In this document: positions 51,181 through 61,317 of the stretch, piece after piece | Numbering within the stretch: position 1 is the stretch's first letter | Layout: each line of letters begins with the position of its first letter | Made by a program: the position numbers and the translations under genes | The notes under the pieces: model-generated | What the model was told of the DNA's origin: nothing | Database searches by the model: none | The model's input: only the letters and a program-made list of their open reading frames with translations | From: Methanobacterium sp. SMA-27 | Lineage (GTDB): Archaea; Methanobacteriota; Methanobacteria; Methanobacteriales; Methanobacteriaceae | Assembly: GCF_000744455.1 (NCBI RefSeq) | Contig: NZ_JQLY01000001.1 | Coordinates: 248,001-312,000 of the forward strand | Direction: 5' to 3' | Length of the DNA: 64,000 bases

Positions 51181-51831
51181 ATGTATATAGTTATAATGGG
51201 TGCGGGAAGGGTAGGTCTGACTCTGGCAACTTCATTAGTTGCAGTGGGTCATGATGTAACCCTCATTGAAAATGATTCTGATTTATGTGGTAACGCTGCA
51301 AGAGAGCTTGACGCATTGGTGATATGTGGAAATGGTACTGATATAAAAACTCTTTTAGAGGCTAACATTGCTGATGCAAATGTTTTTGTTGCAGCAACTG
51401 GAAATGATGAGGCAAATCTACTTTCCTGTATTCTTGTTAAGGATTACAATATTTCAAAAGTTATTGCAAGGGTTAGTAACCCTGATCATAATAATGCCTT
51501 CCGTAAGGTTGGGATAGATGTGGTTGTAAGTCCAGAGCTTACTGCAGCAGGCTATCTAGAAAAGCTAATCACACGACCCAAGATAGCAGACTTGATAGTA
51601 ATTGGAAAGGGAAATGCTGAACTACTTGAACTCAGTGTGGATAATGCTAAGATGGTTGGAAAAAAGATTGGGGATATCAGTCCAACAGATGATTATATTA
51701 TTGCAGCAATCCATAAGAATGGGGAAATAAAAATTCCAAAAGATGGTATGATGCTAAAAAAAGGAGATAGAATATCTATTTTAGCAAAAACAAAAGCAAT
51801 TAAGGCAGTTACCAAAAAGTTTACAAAATAG
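51181..51831 (+). CDS. trkA: TrkA-type potassium channel/transport regulatory protein
   Basis: A 216-residue RCK protein: N-terminal NAD-binding fold ([58 protein letters not shown]) and C-terminal TrkA_C domain ([20 protein letters not shown]). Such proteins gate TrkH/Ktr potassium carriers by nucleotide binding. No membrane partner is adjacent, so it acts on a carrier elsewhere. The leader of over 200 bases is AT-rich. Confidence 0.92.
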   Translation: MYIVIMGAGRVGLTLATSLVAVGHDVTLIENDSDLCGNAARELDALVICGNGTDIKTLLEANIADANVFVAATGNDEANLLSCILVKDYNISKVIARVSNPDHNNAFRKVGIDVVVSPELTAAGYLEKLITRPKIADLIVIGKGNAELLELSVDNAKMVGKKIGDISPTDDYIIAAIHKNGEIKIPKDGMMLKKGDRISILAKTKAIKAVTKKFTK

Positions 51832-51880
51832 GACATTAATAACTACATATATCCATAAAATCTAATTTTTAAATATTTTT

Positions 51881-53404
51881 TTATCTAATTTTTTTATCAA
51901 AAATTTCCATATCAATATTCTCTCCAAATATCTCTGCCAATCTTTCGATTGAGAAATTTTTCATTTCAACGAAATCATCCCGATCAAACCCTAGTTTTTC
52001 ATAACCCTTAGAAATTCTTAAATAATCTGTGAAAAACCTTCTAAAATGAAAATTATGAAATATTCCATGAAAGTAGGTTCCTGCAGTTAAACCATTTACA
52101 GCACCATCAAAACCTGATTCAGAGTTGTTACCACATCCCTCAGCAACCTCCAAAAGGGGTTTTGAATTTCTAAGATAAGATAGTCCTTCATGAAGTTCGT
52201 AACCCTTTATAATGTTCCCATTCACGCATTCAAACATCCCTTCATCAAGTACTTTACCTTGGCTCTGGGTAACTATTTTTTCTACTTCTCCAAACCTTGT
52301 TTGAACATCGAGAAGTGCTAAACCTTTCACACTCCCATATTTGGATTCCTTAAAATTATCATCTATGATATCGTTGCCCAATATTTGATAGCCTCCACAT
52401 ATTCCGAAAATTGGAATTTTGGAGGACAGACTTTTAATTTCATCGGCTAGTCCAGATTCTTTTAGTGCAACTAGGTCGCTAACACTGTTTCTTGTGCCAG
52501 GAATAATCAATGCATCAACATCACCAATTTCATCACACATTTCAATTAACTTTATTGAAACATCGGGTTCATATTCCAAAGGATCTATGTCAGTGAAGTT
52601 GGATATCCTCGGCAGCCTCATTACCCCAATTTTTATCCTACCATCAGATGAGTATTTGTGTTCAGATAATGAAGCTGAATCTTCTTCAGGGAGTTTAAGG
52701 CTGTCATCGTACGGTAAAACACCTAGTACTGGAACTCCCACAATGTCTTCTATCTGGCGTATTCCCGGCATTAGTATGTCAAGATTTCCCCTGAATTTGT
52801 TGATAATAATCCCTTTGATCCGTTCCCTATCCTCTTCGGGTAGAAGAGAGAATGTGCCTGCAATTGATGCAAAAACTCCGCCACGATCAATGTCTGCAAC
52901 CAGAATAACATCTGCATCGGCCATTCTTGCAATTTGCATATTTGCAAGGTCTTTGTCCAACATGTTTATTTCTGCAGGAGAACCAGCACCTTCAATTACA
53001 ATAATGTCATAATCTTTCTTTAAAGCTTCAAGGGAGCTTTCAATGGCTTCAAGTGCTTCTTTTCTAAAATTGTTCTGGTAATGGTAGAAGTTCATGTCTC
53101 CGGCGGGTTTTCCATGTACAATTACTTGGGAGATAAAATCTTCTTTAGGTTTAAGAAGTATTGGATTCATATTATATGATGGTTCAACCCCAGCAGCCTC
53201 TGCTTGGATAACTTGGGCCATTGCAATCTCTGCATTTTCATTCGTTGTGTAAGAATTAAGTGACATATTCTGAGATTTAAAGGGTGCAACTTTGTAACCT
53301 CTTTTTGCATATGTCCTGCACAGTGCAGTGACCACAACACTTTTACCTGCATTAGAAGAGGTTCCCTGTACCATTATACATGTTTTTTTGTTTTCAGGAT
53401 GCAA
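51881..53404 (-). CDS. cbiP: Cobyric acid synthase
   Basis: Glutamine-dependent amidotransferase (CobQ/CbiP) that amidates four side chains of adenosylcobyrinic diamide, 507 residues. N-terminal dethiobiotin-synthetase-like ATPase: MVQGTSSNAGKSVVVTALCR, APFKSQNMSLNSY, IVIEGAGSPAEINML. C-terminal glutaminase: nucleophile Cys in IFGICGGYQILG, His in TYFHGIFHN. Translation begins at TTG 53404 with GGAGG six bases before it. With cbiJ it shows a cobalamin pathway, as methanogens need for corrinoid methyltransferases. Confidence 0.96.
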   Translation of the reverse strand: MHPENKKTCIMVQGTSSNAGKSVVVTALCRTYAKRGYKVAPFKSQNMSLNSYTTNENAEIAMAQVIQAEAAGVEPSYNMNPILLKPKEDFISQVIVHGKPAGDMNFYHYQNNFRKEALEAIESSLEALKKDYDIIVIEGAGSPAEINMLDKDLANMQIARMADADVILVADIDRGGVFASIAGTFSLLPEEDRERIKGIIINKFRGNLDILMPGIRQIEDIVGVPVLGVLPYDDSLKLPEEDSASLSEHKYSSDGRIKIGVMRLPRISNFTDIDPLEYEPDVSIKLIEMCDEIGDVDALIIPGTRNSVSDLVALKESGLADEIKSLSSKIPIFGICGGYQILGNDIIDDNFKESKYGSVKGLALLDVQTRFGEVEKIVTQSQGKVLDEGMFECVNGNIIKGYELHEGLSYLRNSKPLLEVAEGCGNNSESGFDGAVNGLTAGTYFHGIFHNFHFRRFFTDYLRISKGYEKLGFDRDDFVEMKNFSIERLAEIFGENIDMEIFDKKIR

Positions 53405-53911
53405 TTTTGGCCTCCAATAATTTGAATATTATAAATATTATTTTAATTTTTTTTAGTAAACTAATTGCAACTTGAGATCATTTATTTTTTTACCATTTAA
53501 TACATGATGCATGACTCTAAAATTGTTAGTTAAATTCAGTTAATTTTTATGATATATAATATATTAATTCAGAGCTTAACATTAAAAATAGTTATTATGG
53601 GTATATTCTCTTGAATTAAACTTTGTAAATTATTATTTTTTTTTATACAACCCGATTTATACTTTAGAAGCATGATAACAATTTATCAATTCATATATGA
53701 TTTTACCTTAACCCATGCTTTTATATACCTGAAGTTACTAAAATAAAAAAAAAATTATGTAGAAAAAAACTATAAATGATACAATAAATAATATTTGAAA
53801 ATTCAAAAGACAAATCTAATATACAAGATCGTGTAATATATTATCAACAGTATAGCTTAAAAAACACGTTGATTTTTGTATTATGCAAAATTCAGGAGGC
53901 TGTCATAGATT
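53405..53911. other. Long AT-rich divergent region between cbiP and lonB
   Basis: About 500 bases with no gene. TATA-like sequences occur at about 53718-53727 (ttttatatac) and 53770-53780 (tataaatgat). Runs of A and T dominate. It carries both promoters; no conserved RNA structure was recognised. Confidence 0.4.
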
Positions 53912-55828
53912 ATGGCAAATTCAAATTCAAATTCAAACAGTTCATTCAAAGAAAAGCTTGATTTCAGAAGTTATAAATCTTCGGGAGATATAGATGTCCC
54001 TGATAGAATAATCGATCAGATTATCGGCCAGGAAGAGGCTGTTGAGACCGTTTTCAAGGCAGCGAAACAAAGAAGAAATGTACTTTTAATTGGGGAGCCT
54101 GGAATAGGTAAATCAATGCTTGCAAAGGGAATGGCAGAACTTCTGCCACCTGAAGAACTCCAAGACATCTTAGTATATCCTAATATGGAAGACAATCACA
54201 ATCCGCTCATTGGTGCAATGCCTGCTGGTGAGGGTAAAAAGGTTGTAATGAACTACAAAATTAAGGCCAAGGGTCAAGAAGAAAAGAAAAACATGTTCAT
54301 GATGGTTATAATAGGGTTTATTATCATCGTGGGGTTCATATTACAGAAATATCTTGAAGCCATCATAGCTGCAGGAATTGTTCTACTTGTTATGATGCAA
54401 ATGAAACCTCGTAGTACTGTTATGGTTCCAAAACTTCTTGTAAATAATGAAAGCAAGAATACTGCACCATTTATAGACGCAACAGGTTCACATGCAGGAG
54501 CATTATTAGGTGATGTGAGGCATGACCCTTATCAGTCAGGAGGGCTTGGAACACCCGCACACGAACGTGTTGAGGCGGGAATGATACACCGTTCCAACAA
54601 GGGAGTATTATATGTTGATGAGATTGGAACCTTGAAAATGAAAACGCAGCAGGAACTCTTAACAGCCATGCAGGAGAAAAAATACTCCATAACTGGACAG
54701 AGTGAAACCAGCAGTGGTGCAATGGTACGTTCACAGGAAGTACCTTGTGATTTTGTTTTAGTTGCATCTGGAAATCTCCAAGTTCTAGAAGGAATGCACA
54801 TTGCATTGCGTTCAAGAATAAGGGGTTATGGTTACGAAGTATTTATGAAGGATTCCATGCAGGACACACCAGAAAATCGTGATAAATTGGTTCAATTCAT
54901 TGCTCAAGAAGTTAAAAAGGATGGTAGAATACCTCACTTTAGCAGAGAAGCTGTTGCAGAAATAATTCGTGAAGCACAGAGAAGAGCAGGTAAAAAAGAT
55001 TCATTAACACTTAAACTAAGAGATCTTGGAGGTCTTGTAAGGGCAGCTGGTGACATTGCTAAAGGTGAAGGTGCAGACAGCGTTACAATAGCTCATGTTA
55101 TTAGTGCTAAAAAACTTGCAAGAACACTCGAACAACAGATCGCTGATAGATACATAGTTCAGAGGAAAAAGTACAGTGTCTTCAAATCTGAGGGAAGCGA
55201 AGTTGGAAGGGTGAACGGCCTGGCAATAATAGGTGATCGTAGCGGTATATTACTCCCAATAGCTGCAGAATCAGCTCCTGCACAGAGTAAGGATGAAGGT
55301 AAAATTATAGCAACTGGTAAACTGGGAGAAATTGCTAAGGAAGCAGTTCAGAACGTTAGTGCTTTGATTAAAAAGAATACTGGTACTGATATATCCAATC
55401 ATGATATACACATACAGTTCCTTCAGGCATACGATGGTGTTGAAGGAGACAGCGCAAGTGTATCAATTGCAACAGCAGTTGTATCTGCACTTGAAAACGT
55501 TCCAGTAGACCAATCAGTTGCATTAACAGGATCATTAAGTGTTAGGGGAGATGTTATGCCTGTAGGTGGAGTTACCGGTAAAATTGAAGCTGCTGCTGAG
55601 GCAGGAATGAAAAAGGTTCTTATACCTGCTGCTAATATGGATGATGTTATGATCGAGGAAAGATACAAGAATAAGATTGAAGTCATTCCAGTAGAGAATA
55701 TGAGCGACGTATTAGAACATGCACTTATAGGTAATGGTAAAGAAGGTCTCATTGAAAAGATGAAGAAAATAACTGATATAGTTCCAAAGGGAATACTTCA
55801 GAAACCACATAAACCAGTAACCCACTGA
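53912..55828 (+). CDS. lonB: Archaeal LonB membrane-bound ATP-dependent protease
   Basis: A 638-residue LonB. The AAA+ domain begins [20 protein letters not shown] with Walker A GEPGIGKS (about 60-67). It is split by two membrane helices ([17 protein letters not shown] and [15 protein letters not shown]) that anchor it to the inner membrane face, then continues with Walker [10 protein letters not shown]. The C-terminal protease domain has the Ser-Lys dyad in [10 protein letters not shown] and [10 protein letters not shown]. The N-terminus encodes Asn-Ser repeats from the tandem hexamer aattca. GGAGG (53896-53900) precedes the ATG. Confidence 0.97.
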   Translation: MANSNSNSNSSFKEKLDFRSYKSSGDIDVPDRIIDQIIGQEEAVETVFKAAKQRRNVLLIGEPGIGKSMLAKGMAELLPPEELQDILVYPNMEDNHNPLIGAMPAGEGKKVVMNYKIKAKGQEEKKNMFMMVIIGFIIIVGFILQKYLEAIIAAGIVLLVMMQMKPRSTVMVPKLLVNNESKNTAPFIDATGSHAGALLGDVRHDPYQSGGLGTPAHERVEAGMIHRSNKGVLYVDEIGTLKMKTQQELLTAMQEKKYSITGQSETSSGAMVRSQEVPCDFVLVASGNLQVLEGMHIALRSRIRGYGYEVFMKDSMQDTPENRDKLVQFIAQEVKKDGRIPHFSREAVAEIIREAQRRAGKKDSLTLKLRDLGGLVRAAGDIAKGEGADSVTIAHVISAKKLARTLEQQIADRYIVQRKKYSVFKSEGSEVGRVNGLAIIGDRSGILLPIAAESAPAQSKDEGKIIATGKLGEIAKEAVQNVSALIKKNTGTDISNHDIHIQFLQAYDGVEGDSASVSIATAVVSALENVPVDQSVALTGSLSVRGDVMPVGGVTGKIEAAAEAGMKKVLIPAANMDDVMIEERYKNKIEVIPVENMSDVLEHALIGNGKEGLIEKMKKITDIVPKGILQKPHKPVTH

Positions 55829-56152
55829 GGATTAATTAAATTGTATATAACGAAAGGATTTCCTTTCATTTTTTTTAAATTTTTAAATTTATAATATATT
55901 TGAGTCTTTATTTTTTCAGATATTTTTCAACAATTCTACATATCCGGATTTTACATAGTATTATAAGTGTGGATAACAAATATTTTACAATAGGATTAAT
56001 TTATTGAATAAAAATTAAAAGTTGATCCTGGATTCAAATTAATTTAGTAGGTACTAATTTTTGATATCAAAGATTTAAATTCGAAAGATAACATTTTGAG
56101 CGTATAAAGCCTATTTTTTTATTGGATTCCGGGAAGGTAAAAGGAAGATAAA
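55829..56152. other. Intergenic region between lonB and the DEAD-box gene
   Basis: About 320 bases: the lonB terminator at its left end, then AT-rich DNA with a TATA-like stretch and a GGGAAGG/GGAAG purine leader near 56130-56145 in front of the helicase gene. Such helicase leaders are often regulated by cold, but no element was identified. Confidence 0.35.
55852..55876 (+). terminator. Hairpin-plus-T-run terminator after lonB
   Basis: GAAAGGA (55852-55858) and TCCTTTC (55861-55867) form a perfect seven-base stem with a two-base centre, directly followed by a run of T (55869-55876). Confidence 0.6.
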
Positions 56153-57739
56153 ATGGAAAAACTTAGATTTAAAGATTTAGATATATCTAGCGAGATACAG
56201 AGAGCTGTTGAAGACATGGGATTCGAGGAGGCCACTCCGATTCAATCTCTTGCAATACCACATGTTCTAAAGGGAAAAGACGTTACTGGTCAGGCCCAGA
56301 CAGGAACAGGTAAAACAGCAGCCTTTGGAATACCAATACTGGAGATGGTTGACCCATCCGAAAGGGATCTCCAGGCAGTTATACTGTGTCCAACCAGAGA
56401 ACTTGCCATTCAAGTTGCAGAAGAACTGAAAAAACTATCAAAATACATGAAGAGAGTTTCTGTATTACCCATATATGGTGGCCAGCCAATAGATAGGCAG
56501 ATTAAAGCACTTAAAAAGGGTGTGCAAATTATAATAGGCACACCTGGTAGAGTGATGGATCATATGAGGCGTGGAACCTTAGATATGGGAAAAGTTAAAG
56601 TTTTAGTTCTTGACGAAGCCGATGAAATGCTTGATATGGGATTCAGAGAAGATATAGAGTTTGTTTTGGATTACATACCTGATGAGAGACAGATACTTCT
56701 TTTCTCAGCAACAATGTCTCCAGATATTTTGTACATAACTCGAAGATATCAGGATGACCCTGAATTTTTGAAAGTTGTACCCAAGGAACTTACAGTACCA
56801 GAAACCGAGCAGATCTATTTTGAAGTGAAAGAAAAAATGAAATTAGATGTACTTTCACGCGTTCTAGACATTAGCGACTTTAAATTATCTCTTGTCTTTT
56901 GTAACACCAAAAGAAGAGTTGACAAACTTGTAAGCCACCTTCAAATAAGGGGATATGCTGCTGATGGTCTTCATGGAGACATGAGTCAGAGACAGAGGGA
57001 TAGTGTAATGTCCAAGTTCCGATCAGGAAATATTGAGATCCTAGTTGCTACAGATGTTGCTGCACGTGGAATAGATGTTGAAAATGTAGAAGCAGTTTTC
57101 AACTATGATGTGCCAAATGATGATGAATACTACGTTCACAGAATAGGAAGAACAGGAAGAGCAGGTAAAACTGGTATTGCTTATACTTTTGTTTCAGGAA
57201 AAGAAGTTTATCAACTAAGGGACATAATGCGGTACACAAAAACTAAGATCGAACAACAGCAGATACCATCCATTAGTGATGTCCAAGAGATCAAAACAAC
57301 CAACTTCCTCGAGAAGATTAAACGAATAATAAACAATGAAAAACTCGATAAAGAAGTTCATATGGTTGAGAAGATGATGGCAGAAGACTACAGTTCAGTA
57401 GAAACAGCTGCAGCTCTTTTAAGGATTGTTATGGAAAAATCAGGCAACAGTCCTCAGGCATCAGCTGAAGAATTCGGAGATACTGGTGCAGGATCAGGAC
57501 ATGTTCGATTCTTTATTAACATAGGAAGAAAGGACAGGGCTAAAGCAAGGGATATTATAAAAGCTATAGCCGATAGGACCGGACTTTCAAGCGGTTCCAT
57601 TGGAAAAATAGATGTATTCGACAAGTTTTCATTTGTTGAAGTACCTCAAGCCAGTGCTAGCGAAGTAATTTCTTCTATGCGTGGAGCAAAAATCAAGGGC
57701 AGATCAGTTAATATGGAGCCTGCTAACAAAAGAAGTTAG
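56153..57739 (+). CDS. DEAD-box RNA helicase with DbpA-like RNA-binding domain
   Basis: ATP-dependent RNA helicase of 528 residues (DeaD/CsdA type). It has the Q motif (FEEATPIQSLAIPHVL), motif I AQTGTGKTAAFG, Ia PTRELAIQ, II LDEADEMLD, III FSATM, V VATDVAARGID and VI HRIGRTGRAGKTG. Residues from about 445 on (HVRFFINIGRKDRAKARDI, KIDVFDKFSFVEVP) match the DbpA RNA-binding RRM. Roles in ribosome assembly or RNA decay at low temperature are inferred from the family. It is monocistronic with its own terminator. Confidence 0.95.
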   Translation: MEKLRFKDLDISSEIQRAVEDMGFEEATPIQSLAIPHVLKGKDVTGQAQTGTGKTAAFGIPILEMVDPSERDLQAVILCPTRELAIQVAEELKKLSKYMKRVSVLPIYGGQPIDRQIKALKKGVQIIIGTPGRVMDHMRRGTLDMGKVKVLVLDEADEMLDMGFREDIEFVLDYIPDERQILLFSATMSPDILYITRRYQDDPEFLKVVPKELTVPETEQIYFEVKEKMKLDVLSRVLDISDFKLSLVFCNTKRRVDKLVSHLQIRGYAADGLHGDMSQRQRDSVMSKFRSGNIEILVATDVAARGIDVENVEAVFNYDVPNDDEYYVHRIGRTGRAGKTGIAYTFVSGKEVYQLRDIMRYTKTKIEQQQIPSISDVQEIKTTNFLEKIKRIINNEKLDKEVHMVEKMMAEDYSSVETAAALLRIVMEKSGNSPQASAEEFGDTGAGSGHVRFFINIGRKDRAKARDIIKAIADRTGLSSGSIGKIDVFDKFSFVEVPQASASEVISSMRGAKIKGRSVNMEPANKRS

Positions 57740-57771
57740 GGATGTCTCATCCTAAAATCTTTATTTTTTTT
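57739..57771 (+). terminator. Hairpin-plus-T-run terminator after the DEAD-box gene
   Basis: GGGATG and CATCC around a TCT loop (57739-57752) form a short stem overlapping the stop codon, followed after eight bases by a T-rich run (57761-57771). Confidence 0.45.
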
Positions 57772-57888
57772 ATGATACCATAAGATTAAAACAAATCAAA
57801 AATTATCCACTTTGAATAAGAATTTGTTGCATTGAAATTATTTGAATTTTTATTTTATTAAATGAACTAAACTGAAGAGGTTAGTTAA

Positions 57889-58473
57889 ATGTTGAAAAGA
57901 AAAGATTTAAAGGGAAAGTGGCACAGTCCAGTCATTGAAACAATTGAGAATCCAGATGGAAGTGTAATGTATATTGAACGGGAAGCTATTTTTATTGATG
58001 ATAATTGGGATATATTCATAAGATCCTTCCTGGATGAAGAGGGTAAAGTACCATTTTTCACTATTCATGCTAAAGGAAATTATACACTGGGAGATGAATC
58101 TCTTGATCTGGAAGGAGCAGTACATGTGGACTTTAATAATAGGGCTAGATATGTGACAGCCCATATGCAATCACTTGTTGATATGTTAAACGAGACAAGC
58201 CCATTTGATGGAGAGTGGATGATAGATCTTGAACACGATGTAAGCTCAAAAGGTTGTGTACTGGTACCTTCAGTTGAAACATGTCCTGTTGAATATGATG
58301 TTATTAAAATTCAGGGAAATGAAATTTACTTTGGAGATTTCACAGAAGAACAGAAAGAAGATATTAAAAAATTCGCACATGGTGATATGAATCCTTCAGA
58401 AGGATCAGTTGGAATATGTAGCACAGAAAACAGGCCTCGCCAACTAATAAAATATCCTCTGGTTAAGGAATAA
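57889..58473 (+). CDS. APCDD1-like beta-barrel domain protein
   Basis: A 194-residue soluble protein without signal peptide. Its sequence order (LKGKWHSPVIETIENPDGS, YIEREAIFIDDNWDIFIRSF, FFTIHAKGNYTLGDESLDLE, GAVHVDFNNRA, then GCVLVPSVETCPVEYDVIKI and NEIYFGD) resembles the APCDD1 domain, a beta-barrel known from animal Wnt inhibitors and some bacteria. The match is by pattern only. Two Cys (GCVL and TCPVEYD) are in family-like positions. GAGG (57876-57879) precedes the start. Function in an archaeon is unknown. Confidence 0.55.
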   Translation: MLKRKDLKGKWHSPVIETIENPDGSVMYIEREAIFIDDNWDIFIRSFLDEEGKVPFFTIHAKGNYTLGDESLDLEGAVHVDFNNRARYVTAHMQSLVDMLNETSPFDGEWMIDLEHDVSSKGCVLVPSVETCPVEYDVIKIQGNEIYFGDFTEEQKEDIKKFAHGDMNPSEGSVGICSTENRPRQLIKYPLVKE

Positions 58474-58560
58474 TACTATTAATTATTTTCATGTATTAAT
58501 TCTATTTTTTTTAATTATTTGTAAGCATATCTTATTTTATGTAAATTTAAAACATAAATT

Positions 58561-58900
58561 TTACCATGCAACTGCAATTATGGCCGTTACAGTTATTATG
58601 AAACTGATAGCTAGTATTTTTAAAGTTGCAATATCTAATTTTCGTGCTAATTCCTCATTACCACCCTTAAAGTATCTTATTGAAAATGCAGATTCAAGTA
58701 AACACAATGCAATAATGAATAAACATATGCAGTTATTAAATGTCCAACAGTGATAATTCCTGCAGGGGCTAAATTTGTTATAGAACCATGTTGGTTATAC
58801 CAACAAACATAGCACTTCCCTCCATTGAAAACCTTCCCTGATAGGATAATATTAGAAGTAATCCTGCAAATACTGCTATAAATTTGAGGATGTCAAAATG
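58561..58900 (-). pseudogene. Decayed small membrane protein gene
   Basis: Minus-strand frames joined over two or more frameshifts give HFDILKFIAVFAGLLLILSY, RFSMEGSAMFVGITNMVL, then after a shift APAGIITVGHLITA and after another CLFIIALCLLESAFSIRYF, KGGNEELARKLDIATLK and a last hydrophobic helix (ILAISFIITVTAIIAVAW) to a stop at 58561-58563. The pieces look like one protein of about four membrane helices. The family is not recognised. No intact start is left. Confidence 0.55.
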
Positions 58901-58993
58901 TAATTAACGTAAATAATCAATAGTGAAAGTTAGGAAATTCAATTACAATAATAATTATATGAAACTGATAATTAAAAATAAAAAATATAATTT

Positions 58994-59869
58994 TTATTCG
59001 TATTTTTTCAAATAGCCTGCAACAGAAGAAGCAACTGATATGGTACTTACATCAGATTTAAGCGTATCTGTGGCGAATACATCATCGACTCCTGCAGCAA
59101 ATATTTTTAAAAGAGCATCTTCAACAAGTACCGGATGAACACACCCAACTACAACTTTATTTGCTCCAAGATCCCTCAATATTTTGGATGCATTAACAAT
59201 TGTGCCACCGGTACTAATAATATCGTCAATAATTACAACATTTCTATCTGCAACATCTAGATTTTTAAGTTTAGTTTCCACTTTTTCTGGTGATATCCTT
59301 GTTTTTTCAAGATAATCACATTCACATTTCAATATTCCTGAAACTTCCTCTGCAAATCCAAGCGCGCCTTTGTCAGGTCCTATAATTATTGGATCATCAA
59401 TCGTTTCCTTGATATAATTGGCTATCATAGGCATTGCAGATATTTCATGAACAGGAATGTTGAAAAATTGTTTAATATTTTTTTCATGAAGATTAACAGA
59501 ATATATTTCTGAAGCACCAGCTGCTTCAAGTAGTTCGGCTATTATAACCGCTGAAACTGCTTCTCCACTCTTAAATCTACGTTCCTGCCTACCATAACCA
59601 AAGTAAGGAATCACAACTCTGGTCCGTTCTACGCCCAAGCTTTTAAGATTTTTAAGTAACAGGAATAACTCTATAAGGTTTTCATCCTGAGGATATCCTG
59701 TTGATTGTATCACAACAACTTCCTTTGGAACTTCACCTTTTACCCGTATATAACGTTCCCCATCAGGGAACCGTCTGGTTTCAATTGGACTTAACTTTTC
59801 TTCTAAACTCCAAGCAACTTTAGCAGCAAGTTTCTGTGATGCAGATCCTCCTATTATCAAAAAGACCAC
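58994..59869 (-). CDS. prs: Ribose-phosphate pyrophosphokinase
   Basis: Makes PRPP from ribose 5-phosphate and ATP for nucleotide, His and Trp synthesis; 291 residues, the short archaeal form. Motifs: FLIIGGSASQKLAAKVA at the start, RRFPDGERYIRV, PYFGYGRQERRFKSGE (ATP flexible region), HEKNIKQFFNIPV with the metal-binding His, and the PRPP loop VVIIDDIISTGGTIVNA. It is divergent from hypA across 197 bases. Confidence 0.96.
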   Translation of the reverse strand: MVFLIIGGSASQKLAAKVAWSLEEKLSPIETRRFPDGERYIRVKGEVPKEVVVIQSTGYPQDENLIELFLLLKNLKSLGVERTRVVIPYFGYGRQERRFKSGEAVSAVIIAELLEAAGASEIYSVNLHEKNIKQFFNIPVHEISAMPMIANYIKETIDDPIIIGPDKGALGFAEEVSGILKCECDYLEKTRISPEKVETKLKNLDVADRNVVIIDDIISTGGTIVNASKILRDLGANKVVVGCVHPVLVEDALLKIFAAGVDDVFATDTLKSDVSTISVASSVAGYLKKYE

Positions 59870-59984
59870 CTTTTCCTGTTGGTATAATCATTGTAATCAT
59901 CAATGTAACTTTTAATAGTCATAAACTTAAATTATTTCAACCAGTATTTATCTGTTGAGTTAATAATCCGAATCATTTATTCAA

Positions 59985-60017
<33 letters not shown>

Positions 60018-60066
60018 TAGTAGGACATAATCAATAGGAACAATAATTACATTATGAGGTGGCTTA

Positions 60067-60453
60067 ATGCACGAACTTTCAATGGCCGACGCTATGGTTA
60101 AGACCGTACTGGACGTAGCAGAAAAAAATGATGCTACAGAAGTAATAGAAGTAACTATAGAAGTTGGAAAACTCACAATGCTCAATCCTGAGCAGTTAAA
60201 ATTTCTTCTGGATGTCCTTGTTGAAAACACCCTACTTGAGGGTGCAGAGATCAATATAGATGAGATCCCAGTCGAGTTAAATTGTAATTTATGTGAATAC
60301 AATGGATTAGCAGATATGGATGATTCTGATCATTATTTAGCAATTGTTAAATGTCCTGAATGTGGTGAAAGAGATGTGGAGATAACTGCAGGTAGGGAAT
60401 GTAACGTTAAAAATATCAAAATAGAAAAAGAAGAGGGGGATGAAGATGCATAA
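60067..60453 (+). CDS. hypA: Hydrogenase nickel incorporation protein HypA
   Basis: Nickel metallochaperone of 128 residues for [NiFe] hydrogenase maturation. It starts MHELSMADAM with the nickel-binding His2 and Glu3; the zinc site uses CNLC (about 76-79) and CPECGE (about 97-102). GAGGTGG (60056-60062) precedes the ATG. Its last 8 codons overlap the start of hypB, so the two are translated together. Confidence 0.96.
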   Translation: MHELSMADAMVKTVLDVAEKNDATEVIEVTIEVGKLTMLNPEQLKFLLDVLVENTLLEGAEINIDEIPVELNCNLCEYNGLADMDDSDHYLAIVKCPECGERDVEITAGRECNVKNIKIEKEEGDEDA

Positions 60454-61099
60454 AGTTGCAGATATAGAAATTCAGCATGATATTATGGTTGCAAACCGTA
60501 AACTTGCCGAAAGAAATCAAAAAATTCTCGACAAAGCAGATGTATTTGCAGTGGATGTTTTAGGTGCAATAGGATCGGGAAAAACTTCACTTATTGAAAT
60601 ACTTATACAGAAGATGGATCACAAAATAGGAGTCATAGCTGGTGATGTTATAAGTAAATTCGATGCAGGAAGATTTGAAAAATATAATATACCTGTTGTT
60701 GGACTTAACACCGGAAAAGAATGCCATCTTGATGCTCATTTAGTTGAACATGCTTTTGGTGATATGCAACTTGAAGATATTGATTTACTTTTCATTGAAA
60801 ATGTTGGAAACCTGATATGTCCAGTTGACTTTGATCTAGGATCACATATTCGGATGGTAGTAATAAGCGTGAGTGAGGGCGACGATACAGTTGAAAAGCA
60901 TCCATTAATATTTAAAGATGCTGATCTTGTGGTTATCAACAAAGTAGACATTGCAGATGCAGTAGGTGCAGACCAAGATAAGATGGTTGCGGATGTTAAA
61001 GAACTTAATCCTAAAGTAAAAGTAATAAAAAGCAGTCTTAAAACAGGTCAGGGTCTTGAGGAAATAATAAAATCAATTGAAGGATTTATGGATAATTAA
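60446..61099 (+). CDS. hypB: Hydrogenase maturation GTPase HypB
   Basis: GTPase that inserts nickel with HypA; 217 residues. It has the P-loop GAIGSGKTS, the switch region GLNTGKECHLDAHLVEHA with the metal-binding Cys-His pair, ENVGNLICPVDFDLG and the guanine motif INKVD. There is no His-rich N-terminal store. The ATG at 60446 fits the AGAGGGGG binding site better than the ATG at 60440, which directly abuts it. It overlaps hypA. Confidence 0.95.
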   Translation: MHKVADIEIQHDIMVANRKLAERNQKILDKADVFAVDVLGAIGSGKTSLIEILIQKMDHKIGVIAGDVISKFDAGRFEKYNIPVVGLNTGKECHLDAHLVEHAFGDMQLEDIDLLFIENVGNLICPVDFDLGSHIRMVVISVSEGDDTVEKHPLIFKDADLVVINKVDIADAVGADQDKMVADVKELNPKVKVIKSSLKTGQGLEEIIKSIEGFMDN

Positions 61100-61175
61100 G
61101 ATGCATATGTCTTTTTAATAATTACTTTTTTTTAAATAAAAATGATATAAATGGAGATATATTATTCATAAAAGA

Positions 61176-61250
<75 letters not shown>

Positions 61251-61317
61251 GCATATCAACATTGACCTAATGATATTTAAAGGTAAGTATTTAATGATTT
61301 AGGAAGTGAATTTCGTC

